Source of the DNA: Cupriavidus sp. IDO
GTDB taxonomy: Bacteria > Pseudomonadota > Gammaproteobacteria > Burkholderiales > Burkholderiaceae
Direction of reading: 5' to 3'
Assembly: GCF_000812465.1 (NCBI RefSeq)
Contig: NZ_JWMA01000071.1
Coordinates: 1 to 64,000, forward strand
DNA length: 64,000 bases
This document shows, piece after piece, positions 51,911-60,034 of this stretch (within the stretch, counting starts at the first letter, position 1; each line of letters starts with the position of its first letter). Made by a program: the position numbers and the translations under genes. Below the pieces are notes generated by a model. That model worked only from the letters and a program-made list of their open reading frames with translations. It was not told where the DNA came from and made no database searches.

Positions 51911-53269
51911 CTAGACCCTTCTTAGCCCAGTGTTCGCTTCAACCTCTCCTGTCCCATCGAGGTAGCCATACTTCGCGAGGTCCGGCATCAACGCCGAGGC
52001 GAGGAATGTGATTGCGGACAGCACCGCAACATAGTAGAAGAAGTACGACTCCATGTGTGCGGCGCGCATTGCGAGGGCAGCGTACTCCGCTGTACCGCCA
52101 AACAATGCATTGGCAAGAGCGTAAGGCAGGCCGACACCAAGCGCACGAACAGTGGCCGGGAACAGGTCAGCCTTCACCAGCCCCGCAATCGGCGTGTAGA
52201 AGGATGCGATGAGCAAGCCCGACACAACAAATCCGAACGCTGCGTACGGGCTCGTCACTGACTTCAGTGCGAATAGAATCGGCACCACCAGCAATGCGGC
52301 CAGCCCAGAGAAAAGCAGCATGTGAGTCTTGATTCCGAGCTTGTCCGCCACCAGACCGAAGATTGGTTGGCACAACATGAAGCAGATGAGCGATGCGGTC
52401 ATGACTACGCTTACCACCTCAGGGCTCATTCCGACCGACACAACCAGAAACTTCTGCATGTACGTAGTGAACGTATAGAAGTAGAGCGAACCGCCGGCAG
52501 TGAAAGCGAGAACGAGAAGGACCGCCCGCTTGTGATGGAGCAGGCCGGAGATGGAGCCGGCTTCTTTCCTTTTCATATCATGCTTCGAAAGGGTCTCTAC
52601 CATCGCCCTACGCAAATACACAACGACGACGGAGCTGACTGCACCAATGAAGAAGGGAATGCGCCACCCCCATTCCTTTAGTTCGGCGTTGGACAGCGTG
52701 TGCTGCAGAATCACGACCGTGAGTAGGGCAAGCAACTGGCCGGCAATGATGGTGAAGTACTGAAAAGAGCCGAACAGGCCCCGGCGTCCCGCAATCGCGG
52801 CTTCACTCAGGTAAGTCGCACCGGTACCATACTCTGCACCCACGGACAGACCTTGGATAAGCCGTGCAACCACGAGGAGAACTGGCGCTGCGACACCGAT
52901 AGCTCCGTAGCTCGGTAGGACTGCAATCATCAATGAGCCGAAGCACATCATGAAGACCGAAATAATCATGGAGACCTTGCGGCCGCGTGTGTCCGCAATC
53001 CAGCCGAAAATCCAGCCGCCAAGCGGCCGCATAAAGAAACCTACAGCGAAAACGCCTGCAGTCGCCAGAAGCTGACTCAACTGACTCCCCGAGGGGAAGA
53101 ATGACGACGCGAAGTAAATCGACGTGTAGGCGTAAATGAAAAAATCGAACCACTCCACGAGATTGCCAGAGCAGGCGCCAATGATTCCTTTGACTCGGCT
53201 TGAAAGTGAAGTGTAAGGGGAAAGCGGGGCCCCGACGGCCGTCGTTTGGCCGACCTCTTTATGCAACAT
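51911..53269 (-). CDS. MFS transporter, metabolite:H+ symporter (MHS) family
   Basis: 452 residues from the ATG at 53269 (MLHKEVGQTT), chosen because AGGAG lies 6-10 bases before it; an upstream frame to 53509 has no family similarity. Twelve helices. MHS signatures: GNLVEWFDFFIYAYTSIYFA at helix 1, GFFMRPLGGWIFGWIADTRG with the MFS loop motif, VARLIQGLSVGAEYGTGATY and ELKEWGWRIPFFIGAV. These import dicarboxylates and similar acids (KgtP, citrate, shikimate). It is probably the uptake system for the CoA-linked pathway around it. Confidence 0.93.
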   Translation of the reverse strand: MLHKEVGQTTAVGAPLSPYTSLSSRVKGIIGACSGNLVEWFDFFIYAYTSIYFASSFFPSGSQLSQLLATAGVFAVGFFMRPLGGWIFGWIADTRGRKVSMIISVFMMCFGSLMIAVLPSYGAIGVAAPVLLVVARLIQGLSVGAEYGTGATYLSEAAIAGRRGLFGSFQYFTIIAGQLLALLTVVILQHTLSNAELKEWGWRIPFFIGAVSSVVVVYLRRAMVETLSKHDMKRKEAGSISGLLHHKRAVLLVLAFTAGGSLYFYTFTTYMQKFLVVSVGMSPEVVSVVMTASLICFMLCQPIFGLVADKLGIKTHMLLFSGLAALLVVPILFALKSVTSPYAAFGFVVSGLLIASFYTPIAGLVKADLFPATVRALGVGLPYALANALFGGTAEYAALAMRAAHMESYFFYYVAVLSAITFLASALMPDLAKYGYLDGTGEVEANTGLRRV

Positions 53270-53618
53270 CCTTGTCTCCTGGAATGCGTGGCTGGGATGC
53301 CATCGCATCTTTGCTCTATAGCGTTCTGTACCTGAGTAGCACTTTTCTTCTTCGACGCTAGAGCGTTTGCGTATCACTTCAATGCTACTCGCTCGACTAG
53401 CTCGCGATGAAATAGCATTTTCTGATGCTCGTATCGAGGAATTGCATACCACCCGGCGAATTGCGTACGAGGCCCGGAGTGCGGCGAATGACCTCGCGAC
53501 ACCAACCATTCGGCTGGAAATTTTCTCCTATGGTCTTCCGGAATCCACGCCGCCCAACCAAAATCGCATTAACAATGCGATAAATGGCTGTGCTCGCAGC
53601 GGTCCGAGCTGAGAAAGT
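53270..53618. other. Gap upstream of the MHS transporter gene
   Basis: About 350 bases without a gene; an 81-codon plus frame at 53367 has no support. AT content is higher than in the flanking genes, consistent with a promoter region for the transporter gene. Confidence 0.35.
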
Positions 53619-53640
53619 CGACCCGCCCTACTGCGGGTCG
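53619..53640 (-). terminator. Terminator hairpin after the acyl-CoA dehydrogenase gene
   Basis: CGACCCGC-N6-GCGGGTCG, then on the minus strand ACTTTCTC. Lies 26 bases past the stop at 53666. Confidence 0.65.
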
Positions 53641-53665
53641 GAAAGGGTCATAGACACGCTTTGGA

Positions 53666-54826
53666 TTAGAACGAGCGCGGCATGCCCAGGATGTGCTCGC
53701 CAACGTAGGAGAGAATCAGGTTCGTCGAAATCGGTGCCACCTGGTAAAGACGGGTTTCACGGAACTTGCGCTCGACGTCGTACTCCGCTGCGAAGCCAAA
53801 ACCACCGTGGTATTGCAGGCACGCGTTCGCCGCTTCCCAGGACGCGTCAGCAGCCAGCAGCTTCGCCATGTTGGCTTCGGCGCCGCAAGGCTGATGTGCG
53901 TCGAACAGCTTGGCGGCCTTGAAACGCATGAGGCTTGCAGCCTCCACATTCACGAAGGCCTTGGCAATGGGGAACTGCACGCCCTGGTTTTGACCGATAG
54001 GCCGGCCGAACACAATGCGCTCGTTGACGTACTTGGTCACCTTATCGATGAACCAGTAGCCGTCGCCAATGCACTCGGCGGCAATCAGGGTGCGCTCGGC
54101 ATTGAGCCCGTCGAGAATGTACTTGAATCCCTTGCCTTCCTCGCCGATGAGGTTCTCCGCCGGAATCTCCAGGTTGTCGAAGAACAGTTCATTGGTCTCA
54201 TGATTGACCATGTTGATGATGGGCTGGACCGTCAGGCCCTTCCCAATGGCTTCGCGCAGGTCGACCAGGAAGATGGACATGCCTTCCGACTTCTTCTGAC
54301 ACTCGGCCAGGGGCGTGGTCCGTGCCAGGAGAATCATCAGGTCCGAGTGCTGGACACGCGAAATCCAGACCTTCTGGCCATTGACGACATACTTGTCGCC
54401 CTTGCGCACCGCGGTGGTCTTGATTTTTGTCGTGTCAGTGCCGGTCGTCGGCTCCGTGACAGCCATGGATTGCAGGCGCAGTTCCCCGCTTGCAATCTTC
54501 GGCAGATACTGCTTCTTCTGCTCGGCCGACCCGTGACGCAGCAGCGTCCCCATGTTGTACATCTGGCCATGGCAGGCACCCGAATTGCCGCCGGCACGGT
54601 TGATTTCCTCCATGATGACCGACGCTTGCGTCAGGCCCAGGCCGGAGCCGCCGTACTCCTCAGGAATCAGGGCAGCCAGCCAACCGGCTGCCGTCAGCGC
54701 ATTGACGAACTCCTCCGGGTAACCACGCACTTCGTCAATCTTTCGAAAGTACTCCGATGAGAACTGACCGCACAAATCGCGGATGGCTTCACGGATTTCC
54801 TGATGTTCGTCAATTCTGTTCAGCAC
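53666..54826 (-). CDS. Acyl-CoA dehydrogenase
   Basis: 386 residues with all three parts: N-terminal helices (AGWLAALIPEEYGGSGLGLT, INRAGGNSGACHGQMYNMGT), beta domain (LRLQSMAVTEPTTGTDTTKI, YVVNGQKVWISRVQHSDLMI) and C-terminal helices with FGRPIGQNQGVQFPIAKAFV, YHGGFGFAAEYDVERKFRET and LYQVAPISTNLILSYVGEHI. It oxidises an acyl-CoA to the enoyl-CoA with FAD. It follows the dehydratase gene by 23 bases in the same direction. With a hydratase and a CitE-type lyase beside it, a branched or dicarboxylic short acyl-CoA (such as methylsuccinyl-CoA) is a sensible candidate. Confidence 0.93.
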   Translation of the reverse strand: MLNRIDEHQEIREAIRDLCGQFSSEYFRKIDEVRGYPEEFVNALTAAGWLAALIPEEYGGSGLGLTQASVIMEEINRAGGNSGACHGQMYNMGTLLRHGSAEQKKQYLPKIASGELRLQSMAVTEPTTGTDTTKIKTTAVRKGDKYVVNGQKVWISRVQHSDLMILLARTTPLAECQKKSEGMSIFLVDLREAIGKGLTVQPIINMVNHETNELFFDNLEIPAENLIGEEGKGFKYILDGLNAERTLIAAECIGDGYWFIDKVTKYVNERIVFGRPIGQNQGVQFPIAKAFVNVEAASLMRFKAAKLFDAHQPCGAEANMAKLLAADASWEAANACLQYHGGFGFAAEYDVERKFRETRLYQVAPISTNLILSYVGEHILGMPRSF

Positions 54827-54849
54827 AGCATGTCTCCAAAATCTTGGGG

Positions 54850-55701
54850 TTAGTTCAGCTCAGCTGACGCGCTCATCGCAAGGGCACCGTCTTCATGACG
54901 AATCCACAGCTCGACGGACTTGCCGTCCTCACTGCGCTTGCCGCAGACAAAGAGGCGCTGGGGCACGAATGTCGGCCGGACTCCCCGGAACGAGAAGCTC
55001 TTGACCACCGCATCGGGCAAGTTCTTGCGCACCAGCTCCAGCAGAAGCACCGCCTGCAGCGGGCCGTGAACAATCAGGTCCGGGTAATGCTCGACCGCGG
55101 TCACGTACTGCTTGTCGTAGTGGATGCGATGGCCATTGAAGGTCAGCGCGGAGAAGCGGAACAACATGACGGGGTCGGGTACCACCTCGTGAGCCCACTC
55201 TTCGTCCTGGGGCGCCGGAACCAGCTCCGGTGCAGGCGCGTTGGGAGAAGCGCTCTCCCGGTAGACGATGTCGTGCTCTTCGGTAACCGCCAGCCCGTCC
55301 GAGCCGTAGTACTTGTGCTCGACCGTCACAAAGGCGAGCGTGCCGCTGCGACCGGTCTTTGCGTTGACATCCAGGATGGTCGACACCTTGGAGGCAGCAT
55401 CGCCCATGCGCAGCGGCTGATGGAACCAAAGACGGCCGCCAGCCCACATGCGGCGAGGCAGTGGCACCGGGGGAAGAAAGCCACCGCGGCTCGCATGGCC
55501 ATCCGCACCGAGCTCGGATTGTCGGTGCAGCGGCAGGAAATAGAGCCAGTGCCAGAGCGGCGCGATGGCGTCGCCGAGAACAGGCGCCGGGTCTTCATAG
55601 TCCAGGGTTGCTGCGAGCGCCTTGACGGGATATGCGGTGATCTCGTCCTGGCTTTCGGTCGTCTTCCCAATCCATTCTTTCAACTTCCCAACATCCATCA
55701 T
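54850..55701 (-). CDS. FAS1-like dehydratase / mesaconyl- or itaconyl-CoA hydratase family protein
   Basis: 283 residues from the ATG pair at 55701-55696 (MMDVGKLKEWIGKTTES). The HTD2-type double hot-dog is recognisable: LGDAIAPLWHWLYFLPLHRQ, SRGGFLPPVPLPRRMWAGGR, EHKYYGSDGLAVTEEHDIVY, PDPVMLFRFSALTFNGHRIH, YDKQYVTAVEHYPDLIVHGP and LQAVLLLELVRKNLPDAVVK. The FNGHRIHYD part carries the hydratase His/Asp site. Known family members hydrate mesaconyl-C4-CoA or itaconyl-CoA to citramalyl-CoA. Two tandem TTCG-N7-GGAA boxes stand 58-94 bases before its ATG. Confidence 0.88.
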   Translation of the reverse strand: MMDVGKLKEWIGKTTESQDEITAYPVKALAATLDYEDPAPVLGDAIAPLWHWLYFLPLHRQSELGADGHASRGGFLPPVPLPRRMWAGGRLWFHQPLRMGDAASKVSTILDVNAKTGRSGTLAFVTVEHKYYGSDGLAVTEEHDIVYRESASPNAPAPELVPAPQDEEWAHEVVPDPVMLFRFSALTFNGHRIHYDKQYVTAVEHYPDLIVHGPLQAVLLLELVRKNLPDAVVKSFSFRGVRPTFVPQRLFVCGKRSEDGKSVELWIRHEDGALAMSASAELN

Positions 55702-55758
55702 GTCTCTCTGGTCTGATTGCCTGGCCTCCACTATGCACGGAGCATGAGCAGCTTCCAA

Positions 55759-55795
55759 TTCGAAAGTTCGGAACGAGCCATTCGCCTGGACGGAA
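55759..55795. promoter_or_regulatory. Tandem LysR-type boxes before the dehydratase operon
   Basis: TTCGAAAGTTCGGAA at 55759-55773 and TTCGCCTGGACGGAA at 55781-55795 both read TTCG-N7-GGAA (T-N11-A pattern) and start 22 bases, two helix turns, apart. The second matches the site at 58861-58875 before the LysR gene over a longer stretch (19 of 23 bases from 55777). Confidence 0.5.
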
Positions 55796-55817
55796 AGCAC
55801 GTGCCCTTCCCGGATAC

Positions 55818-55834
55818 CCGAACGCAGCGTTCGG
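55818..55834. promoter_or_regulatory. 17-bp perfect palindrome between divergent genes
   Basis: CCGAACGC-A-GCGTTCGG, in the 202-base region between the dehydratase start (55701, leftward) and the AraC-like gene (55904, rightward). A candidate operator for either gene. Confidence 0.45.
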
Positions 55835-55903
55835 AAGAAACGGATTTACGGTGGACAAAAGTGCGGCCAGCATGCCGACATGACAGAGCGTTGAGCTGCT
55901 TCC

Positions 55904-56521
55904 ATGCAAGTCCAGATTCGTTGCCGCACCCGAGTGTCCCTTTATCGGCTCATCCCAGCCTTCCCCATGCGGATTGCCTCATTCCGGGGACAGCACACAC
56001 TGACCAGGCGCGGCTTTGCACGCAAACTGCACGAAGGTCACACCATCAGCATTCCTGCTTTCGAGTCCATCGACCTGCAGCTGACAGGTGGCCTCTTCTG
56101 CCCCGGCGCCTGCTATCTCGAACTCGACGATGCCGCCATTGACGTCCGCGACCCACGCTCCGTCGTGAAGGTCGTTGGGGGAACGGCATCCAGGGTCCAA
56201 TACCTGCGCGAGCTCATTTCGGGGACAGTGTTCCACCACCCGCAGGAGGCGTGGAACGCAAGGCTGATGGCAGACGCCCTTGATACGACGCCGGACAGAA
56301 TCCGCACCGCCCTGTTCAAGCAGGGGGCTGCCTTTACCCAGATATGCCGGACGCAACGATTGATGAGGGCGCTGTTCGAGTCAATGCAGTGCAGTCTCTC
56401 AGTGGCTGACCTGAAGGCGCGCGTGGGTTGGGCGGACGGGCGAGACCTGGAAGCATCGTTCTACGACTGGTTTGGCGTCTCCCTCCAGACGGTTTCGCGT
56501 CTGCGGGAAGACAGCTTTTAG
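55904..56521 (+). CDS. Small AraC-like regulator
   Basis: 205 residues. The C-terminal 100 residues follow an AraC HTH pair: NARLMADALDTTPDRIRTAL (first HTH), FKQGAAFTQICRTQRLMRAL, SLSVADLKARVGWADGRDLE and ASFYDWFGVSLQTVSRLRED (second HTH with the usual F-x-x-x-FG-V-S-x-x-x). The N-terminal part (about 1-100) has a cupin-like strand pattern with GHTISIPAFESIDLQLTGG. It is shorter and more divergent than normal AraC proteins. It is divergent from the dehydratase gene and likely acts on this cluster. The start may be later than 55904 (for example MRIASFRGQH). Confidence 0.7.
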   Translation: MQVQIRCRTRVSLYRLIPAFPMRIASFRGQHTLTRRGFARKLHEGHTISIPAFESIDLQLTGGLFCPGACYLELDDAAIDVRDPRSVVKVVGGTASRVQYLRELISGTVFHHPQEAWNARLMADALDTTPDRIRTALFKQGAAFTQICRTQRLMRALFESMQCSLSVADLKARVGWADGRDLEASFYDWFGVSLQTVSRLREDSF

Positions 56522-56573
56522 AACCCATCTCACCATGAAGGAGGGGAGCCCTTCCTCATGGTGAGATGGGTTC
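56521..56573. terminator. Long hairpin between convergent genes
   Basis: An 18-bp perfect stem: GAACCCATCTCACCATGA at 56521-56538 and its complement at 56556-56573, 17-base loop. It begins right at the AraC-like gene stop and lies 30 bases from the stop of the lyase gene. No strong T run; the length of the stem suggests a two-way terminator. Confidence 0.7.
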
Positions 56574-56602
56574 CAGGCTATCCGGAAACGCTCGTGCGCA
56601 TG

Positions 56603-57421
56603 TCACGAGGACATCCGGCCCGCCTGCCTCAGCAGGTCGGCAGCACGTGCAATCACCGGAGCGTCTACCATCTCGCCATCCAGCTGGAACGCTCCGGCGC
56701 CCGGCCTTGCGGCCTCAATGACCCTCTCCGCCCACGCAAGCTGAGCGTCGGACGGGCGATACGCCTTGTTTACCTCCTCCACCTGTGCAGGATGGATGCA
56801 GAGCTTTGCGCCGAATCCCAGCCGACGGCCACGCGCGCTGGCTTTGCGCAGTTCGTCAAGATCGGAAATGGAAACCGTCACCCCGTCTACGGGCGAAGCA
56901 ATGCCCGCGGTCCGGGAGGCGAGCACGAGCATGGAGCGAAAGAAAAGCAACTCCTGGTCGTCGCCCTCGATGCCGAGCTCCGTGCGGAAATCCACAGTGC
57001 CGAAAATCAGGCGTTCGACGCCGGGCGCTGTTGCAATCTCCGAAACGTTTGTCATGCCCACGGCCGTCTCAATCAGCGGTAGCACCTTGCCCCCTGGTGG
57101 CAGGTGCCGGGCAACCTGCGCGATTTGTGCCGCACTCTCCGCCTTCGGCAGCACGACGCCCTGCACGCCCGGCCTGAGGCATGAGCGCACGTCATCCTCG
57201 AACCAGCGCGTCTGCGTTGCGTTGATGCGTACCAGTCCGGTGCCGCCGGCAGCCAGGTAGTCCACCAGCAGATGCCTGGCTCGGTCCTTGTCGCTTTCAG
57301 AGACAGCGTCCTCCAGGTCCAGAATGACGTGGTCAGCGCCGGACGCGTGTGCCTTGGCGAAGCGCTCTGGTCGATTTGCCGGCACGAAGAGGTAGGAGCG
57401 AGTGATAGCAGTGGTTGTCAT
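56603..57421 (-). CDS. CoA ester lyase, HpcH/HpaI (CitE-like) family
   Basis: 272 residues from the ATG at 57421 (MTTTAITRSYLFVPANRPER); the longer frame to 57682 lies in the CoA-transferase gene and is rejected. Motifs: HVILDLEDAVSESDKDRARH, VRINATQTRWFEDDVRS, VVLPKAESAAQIAQVARHLP, LPLIETAVGMTNVSEIATAP (metal Glu), LIFGTVDFRTELGIEGDDQE (metal Asp) and LCIHPAQVEEVNKAYRP. Typical of short CitE-like lyases such as citramalyl-CoA lyase. Gap to the CoA-transferase gene upstream is 40 bases, so they form one unit. Confidence 0.9.
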   Translation of the reverse strand: MTTTAITRSYLFVPANRPERFAKAHASGADHVILDLEDAVSESDKDRARHLLVDYLAAGGTGLVRINATQTRWFEDDVRSCLRPGVQGVVLPKAESAAQIAQVARHLPPGGKVLPLIETAVGMTNVSEIATAPGVERLIFGTVDFRTELGIEGDDQELLFFRSMLVLASRTAGIASPVDGVTVSISDLDELRKASARGRRLGFGAKLCIHPAQVEEVNKAYRPSDAQLAWAERVIEAARPGAGAFQLDGEMVDAPVIARAADLLRQAGRMSS

Positions 57422-57461
57422 GGGCGTTCTTGAAATGGAACGGCGTCGTTCAGCCGGCGGA

Positions 57462-58640
57462 TCAAATAGCGCCTTCCGTGCGTAGCCGCGAGACATCGTC
57501 GCCGGTGTAGCCCAGCTCGTGCAGGATGCTTTCGCTGTGTTCACCGAGGGCCGGGATGGGGTCCATGCGCGGCTCACAGGCATTCGGCATGCCTGGTGGC
57601 AGCAGTGCCGGAATTTCGCCAACGGGAGACCGGACCGAGGTCCACCGCTCACGTGCCTTGAGTTGCGGGTGATTCCAGACATCCTGCATATCGTTCATGC
57701 GGGCATTGGCAATCTGGGCGCGCTCCAGACGCGCGACCACTTCGTCAATGGTCAGGGAGGAGAAGACGTCCCTGATGATTTGCGTCAGCTCCACGCGGCT
57801 CCTGGCCCGCAAGGAGTTCGTGACGAAGCGCTCGTCCCTCGAGAGTTGGGGCCGCTCCAGGACGACCCTGCAGAAGGCGTCCCACTCGCGTTCGTTTTGC
57901 AGTCCGAGGATGATGGTCTTGCCGTCACCGGCCGTGAACGGACCGTAGGGAAAGATGGTCGCGTGAGAGGCTCCCGCTCGCGCCGGCGGCGTTGCGCCCT
58001 CAAAGGCGTAGTAGAGGGGATAGCTCATCCACTCGACCATGCTTTCCAGCATCGATACATCGATGTGGGCACCCTTGCCCGTTTTCCCGCGCTGCAACAG
58101 CGCCGCCAGAATGTTGGTGTACGCGTACATCCCGGCCGCGATATCCGCAATCGAGCATCCTGCCTTGGACGGGCTCTCCGGCGTGCCCGTGATGGAGACG
58201 AATCCGGACTCAGCCTGTATGAGCAGGTCATAGGCCTTCTTGTCCCGGTACGGCCCGTCGTTGCCGTATCCGGAGATGTCACAGACAATGACGCCGGGAT
58301 AGCGCTGTGAGAGCGCTTCGTAGGACAGGCCGAGCCGCTCGGCGGCGCCCGGCGCAAGGTTCTGTACCAGCACGTCAGCCTTGTCCAGAATCTTCTGGAG
58401 AATGGCCGGCGCCTCCTGGTGTTTCAGGTCCAGGGCGAGGCTCTCCTTCGAGCGGTTGGTCCACGCGAAGTGCGAGGAGAGGCCGTCCACTCTTTCGTCA
58501 TAGCCGCGAGCGAAGTCGCCGACCCTGGGCCGCTCGATCTTGATGACTCGCGCGCCCAGGTCCGCCAGTTGGCGGGTACAGAACGGCGCAGCGATTGCAT
58601 GCTCCAGGGAAACTACGGTAATGCCATCGAGGGGACGCAT
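57462..58640 (-). CDS. CaiB/BaiF-family (class III) CoA-transferase
   Basis: 392 residues from the ATG at 58640 (MRPLDGITVVSLEHAIAAPF), preceded by AAAAGG. Class III transferase pattern: CTRQLADLGARVIKIERPRV, DLKHQEAPAILQKILDKADV, LVQNLAPGAAERLGLSYEAL, SGYGNDGPYRDKKAYDLLIQ with the catalytic Asp of YDLLIQAESG, and IDVSMLESMVEWMSYPLYYA. It moves CoA from succinyl-CoA or acetyl-CoA to an organic acid and so activates the substrate for the dehydrogenase, dehydratase and lyase encoded nearby. Itaconate CoA-transferases belong to this family. Confidence 0.92.
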   Translation of the reverse strand: MRPLDGITVVSLEHAIAAPFCTRQLADLGARVIKIERPRVGDFARGYDERVDGLSSHFAWTNRSKESLALDLKHQEAPAILQKILDKADVLVQNLAPGAAERLGLSYEALSQRYPGVIVCDISGYGNDGPYRDKKAYDLLIQAESGFVSITGTPESPSKAGCSIADIAAGMYAYTNILAALLQRGKTGKGAHIDVSMLESMVEWMSYPLYYAFEGATPPARAGASHATIFPYGPFTAGDGKTIILGLQNEREWDAFCRVVLERPQLSRDERFVTNSLRARSRVELTQIIRDVFSSLTIDEVVARLERAQIANARMNDMQDVWNHPQLKARERWTSVRSPVGEIPALLPPGMPNACEPRMDPIPALGEHSESILHELGYTGDDVSRLRTEGAI

Positions 58641-58958
58641 AGCAGCCTTTTCGAGAGGGATTGCGTTCGAACTGCCAATGCAGAAACAAACGACTGTGGT
58701 TCTGTCGGCAACGCCGTGCGGGATCGGCTGTTGCCGCGACACGCAAGGCATCGGTTGCAGGTCATAAGTACATCATCGCAATCCGGGGCGATTGGCCCGC
58801 CTGGCAGAAAGTCTCTCAGCGCCGGAGTCGTTGGTAAATCTCGTTTTCTCGAAACGGCCATTCGTCTGCATCGAAAGCATTAATTGCGGGGCCAGCTTTG
58901 CGTGGCCCCGTTTGCGGCATATGTGATGCCTTGATACAGTTGGAGGGAAGGAGCGCAT
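58641..58958. promoter_or_regulatory. Divergent promoter region of the CoA-transferase and LysR genes
   Basis: 318 bases, no gene. TTCGTCTGCATCGAA at 58861-58875 is a LysR-type box (TTCG-N7-CGAA) 84-98 bases before the LysR start. The bases just before the LysR gene (GGAGGGAAGGAG) give a strong ribosome site. Confidence 0.5.
58861..58875. promoter_or_regulatory. LysR-type box upstream of the LysR gene
   Basis: TTCGTCTGCATCGAA: perfect TTCG/CGAA arms around seven bases. Same element as the tandem boxes at 55759-55795. Confidence 0.55.
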
Positions 58959-59894
58959 ATGCATTTTGACTTTGGCGACCTCAGGCTTTTTGCACGCATA
59001 GCCGAGGAAGAGAACCTGTCCCGCGGGGCGAGAAAGGCATTTTTGTCGCCTGCCGCGGCCAGCGCACGGCTCAAAGCCCTTGAGGACCAACTGGGTACCC
59101 GCCTCTTCTATCGGGAAAGCAAGGGCCTCGCCCTCACACCTGCCGGGGAGCGCCTCTTGCGGCATACACGCGTCATCGAACGGCAGTTCGAGCACGTGCG
59201 CAGTGATTTCGAGGAGTTTTCCAAGGACACGGTTGGCCATATCCGCATCTTCGCGAACACGACCGCCGTCACGGAGTTCATGCCGGAGGTTCTGGCCCGC
59301 TTCATGTCGGAACGTCCTGCGGTTACCGTGGACCTTCAGGAGCGTCTGACACGGGACATCATCCGCGGGGTATTGGATGGCAGCGCTGACCTCGGCATCA
59401 TCTCTGGCCCGTTGAATTCGGAAGGGCTGGAGGTCATACATTTCAGCACGGATAAGCTCGTATTGGCGACACCGGTCGGCCATCCCCTGACCCAAAAGAA
59501 AGAGGTCTCCTTCGCTGACACCCTCGACTATGAGCATGTGAGCCTGCACGAAGGCAGCACACTGCATGCCTTTCTTACCGAACTCGTACGTGACCAGAGG
59601 CGCAAGCTCCAGATTCGCATCCAGATTCGGAGCTTTGAAGCCATGTGCCGGATGATTGAAGCCGGCGTCGGCATCGGCGTTGTTCCGCTGTCCGCCGCAC
59701 TGCGTCACCGCCAGACAATGAAGATTGAAATCATTGAATTGCGCGAACCCTGGGCAATACGCGAGCGTGTGGTGATAGTGCGAGAGCTGGAAGGCCTTCC
59801 TGGCTGCGCGAAGGCACTCATCGACGAACTCATCGACGTTGCGCAAGCAGCGGGCGGTAGCCCGAACAACGCGCTTTCAGAAGGTCGCGCCTGA
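58959..59894 (+). CDS. LysR-family transcriptional regulator
   Basis: 311 residues: HTH (about 5-65) MHFDFGDLRLFARIAEEENL then AFLSPAAASARLKALEDQLG and LFYRESKGLALTPAGERLL; effector domain (about 90-300) with IFANTTAVTEFMPEVLARFM, DLGIISGPLNSEGLEVIHFS and MIEAGVGIGVVPLSAALRH. It is divergent from the CoA-transferase/lyase unit and its own upstream box recurs before the dehydratase operon, so it is the best candidate for the pathway regulator. Confidence 0.92.
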   Translation: MHFDFGDLRLFARIAEEENLSRGARKAFLSPAAASARLKALEDQLGTRLFYRESKGLALTPAGERLLRHTRVIERQFEHVRSDFEEFSKDTVGHIRIFANTTAVTEFMPEVLARFMSERPAVTVDLQERLTRDIIRGVLDGSADLGIISGPLNSEGLEVIHFSTDKLVLATPVGHPLTQKKEVSFADTLDYEHVSLHEGSTLHAFLTELVRDQRRKLQIRIQIRSFEAMCRMIEAGVGIGVVPLSAALRHRQTMKIEIIELREPWAIRERVVIVRELEGLPGCAKALIDELIDVAQAAGGSPNNALSEGRA

Positions 59895-59922
59895 CCGGGA
59901 GAGCTTGCTCGTTTCCCGGCCT

Positions 59923-60012
59923 AGAACTGTGCAGCTGCCACCGGGTCCGGCAGATGGTCCAGGTAGGCTCCGACCACACGCTCCAGGGCGCTAAGCTTTC
60001 CTGTGAAGACAT
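59923..60012 (-). pseudogene. Possible C-terminal scrap of an unknown gene
   Basis: Between the LysR and aldehyde dehydrogenase genes a minus frame ends FTGKLSALERVVGAYLDHLP DPVAAAQF at a stop near 59923; composition is that of a real protein end, but nothing precedes it in frame. Function unknown. Confidence 0.25.
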
Positions 60013-60034
60013 GTCATATGCAGCGACTGCCGTA

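Noticed and set aside
53693..54760. 355-codon plus-strand frame
   Set aside because: Antisense shadow of the acyl-CoA dehydrogenase gene.
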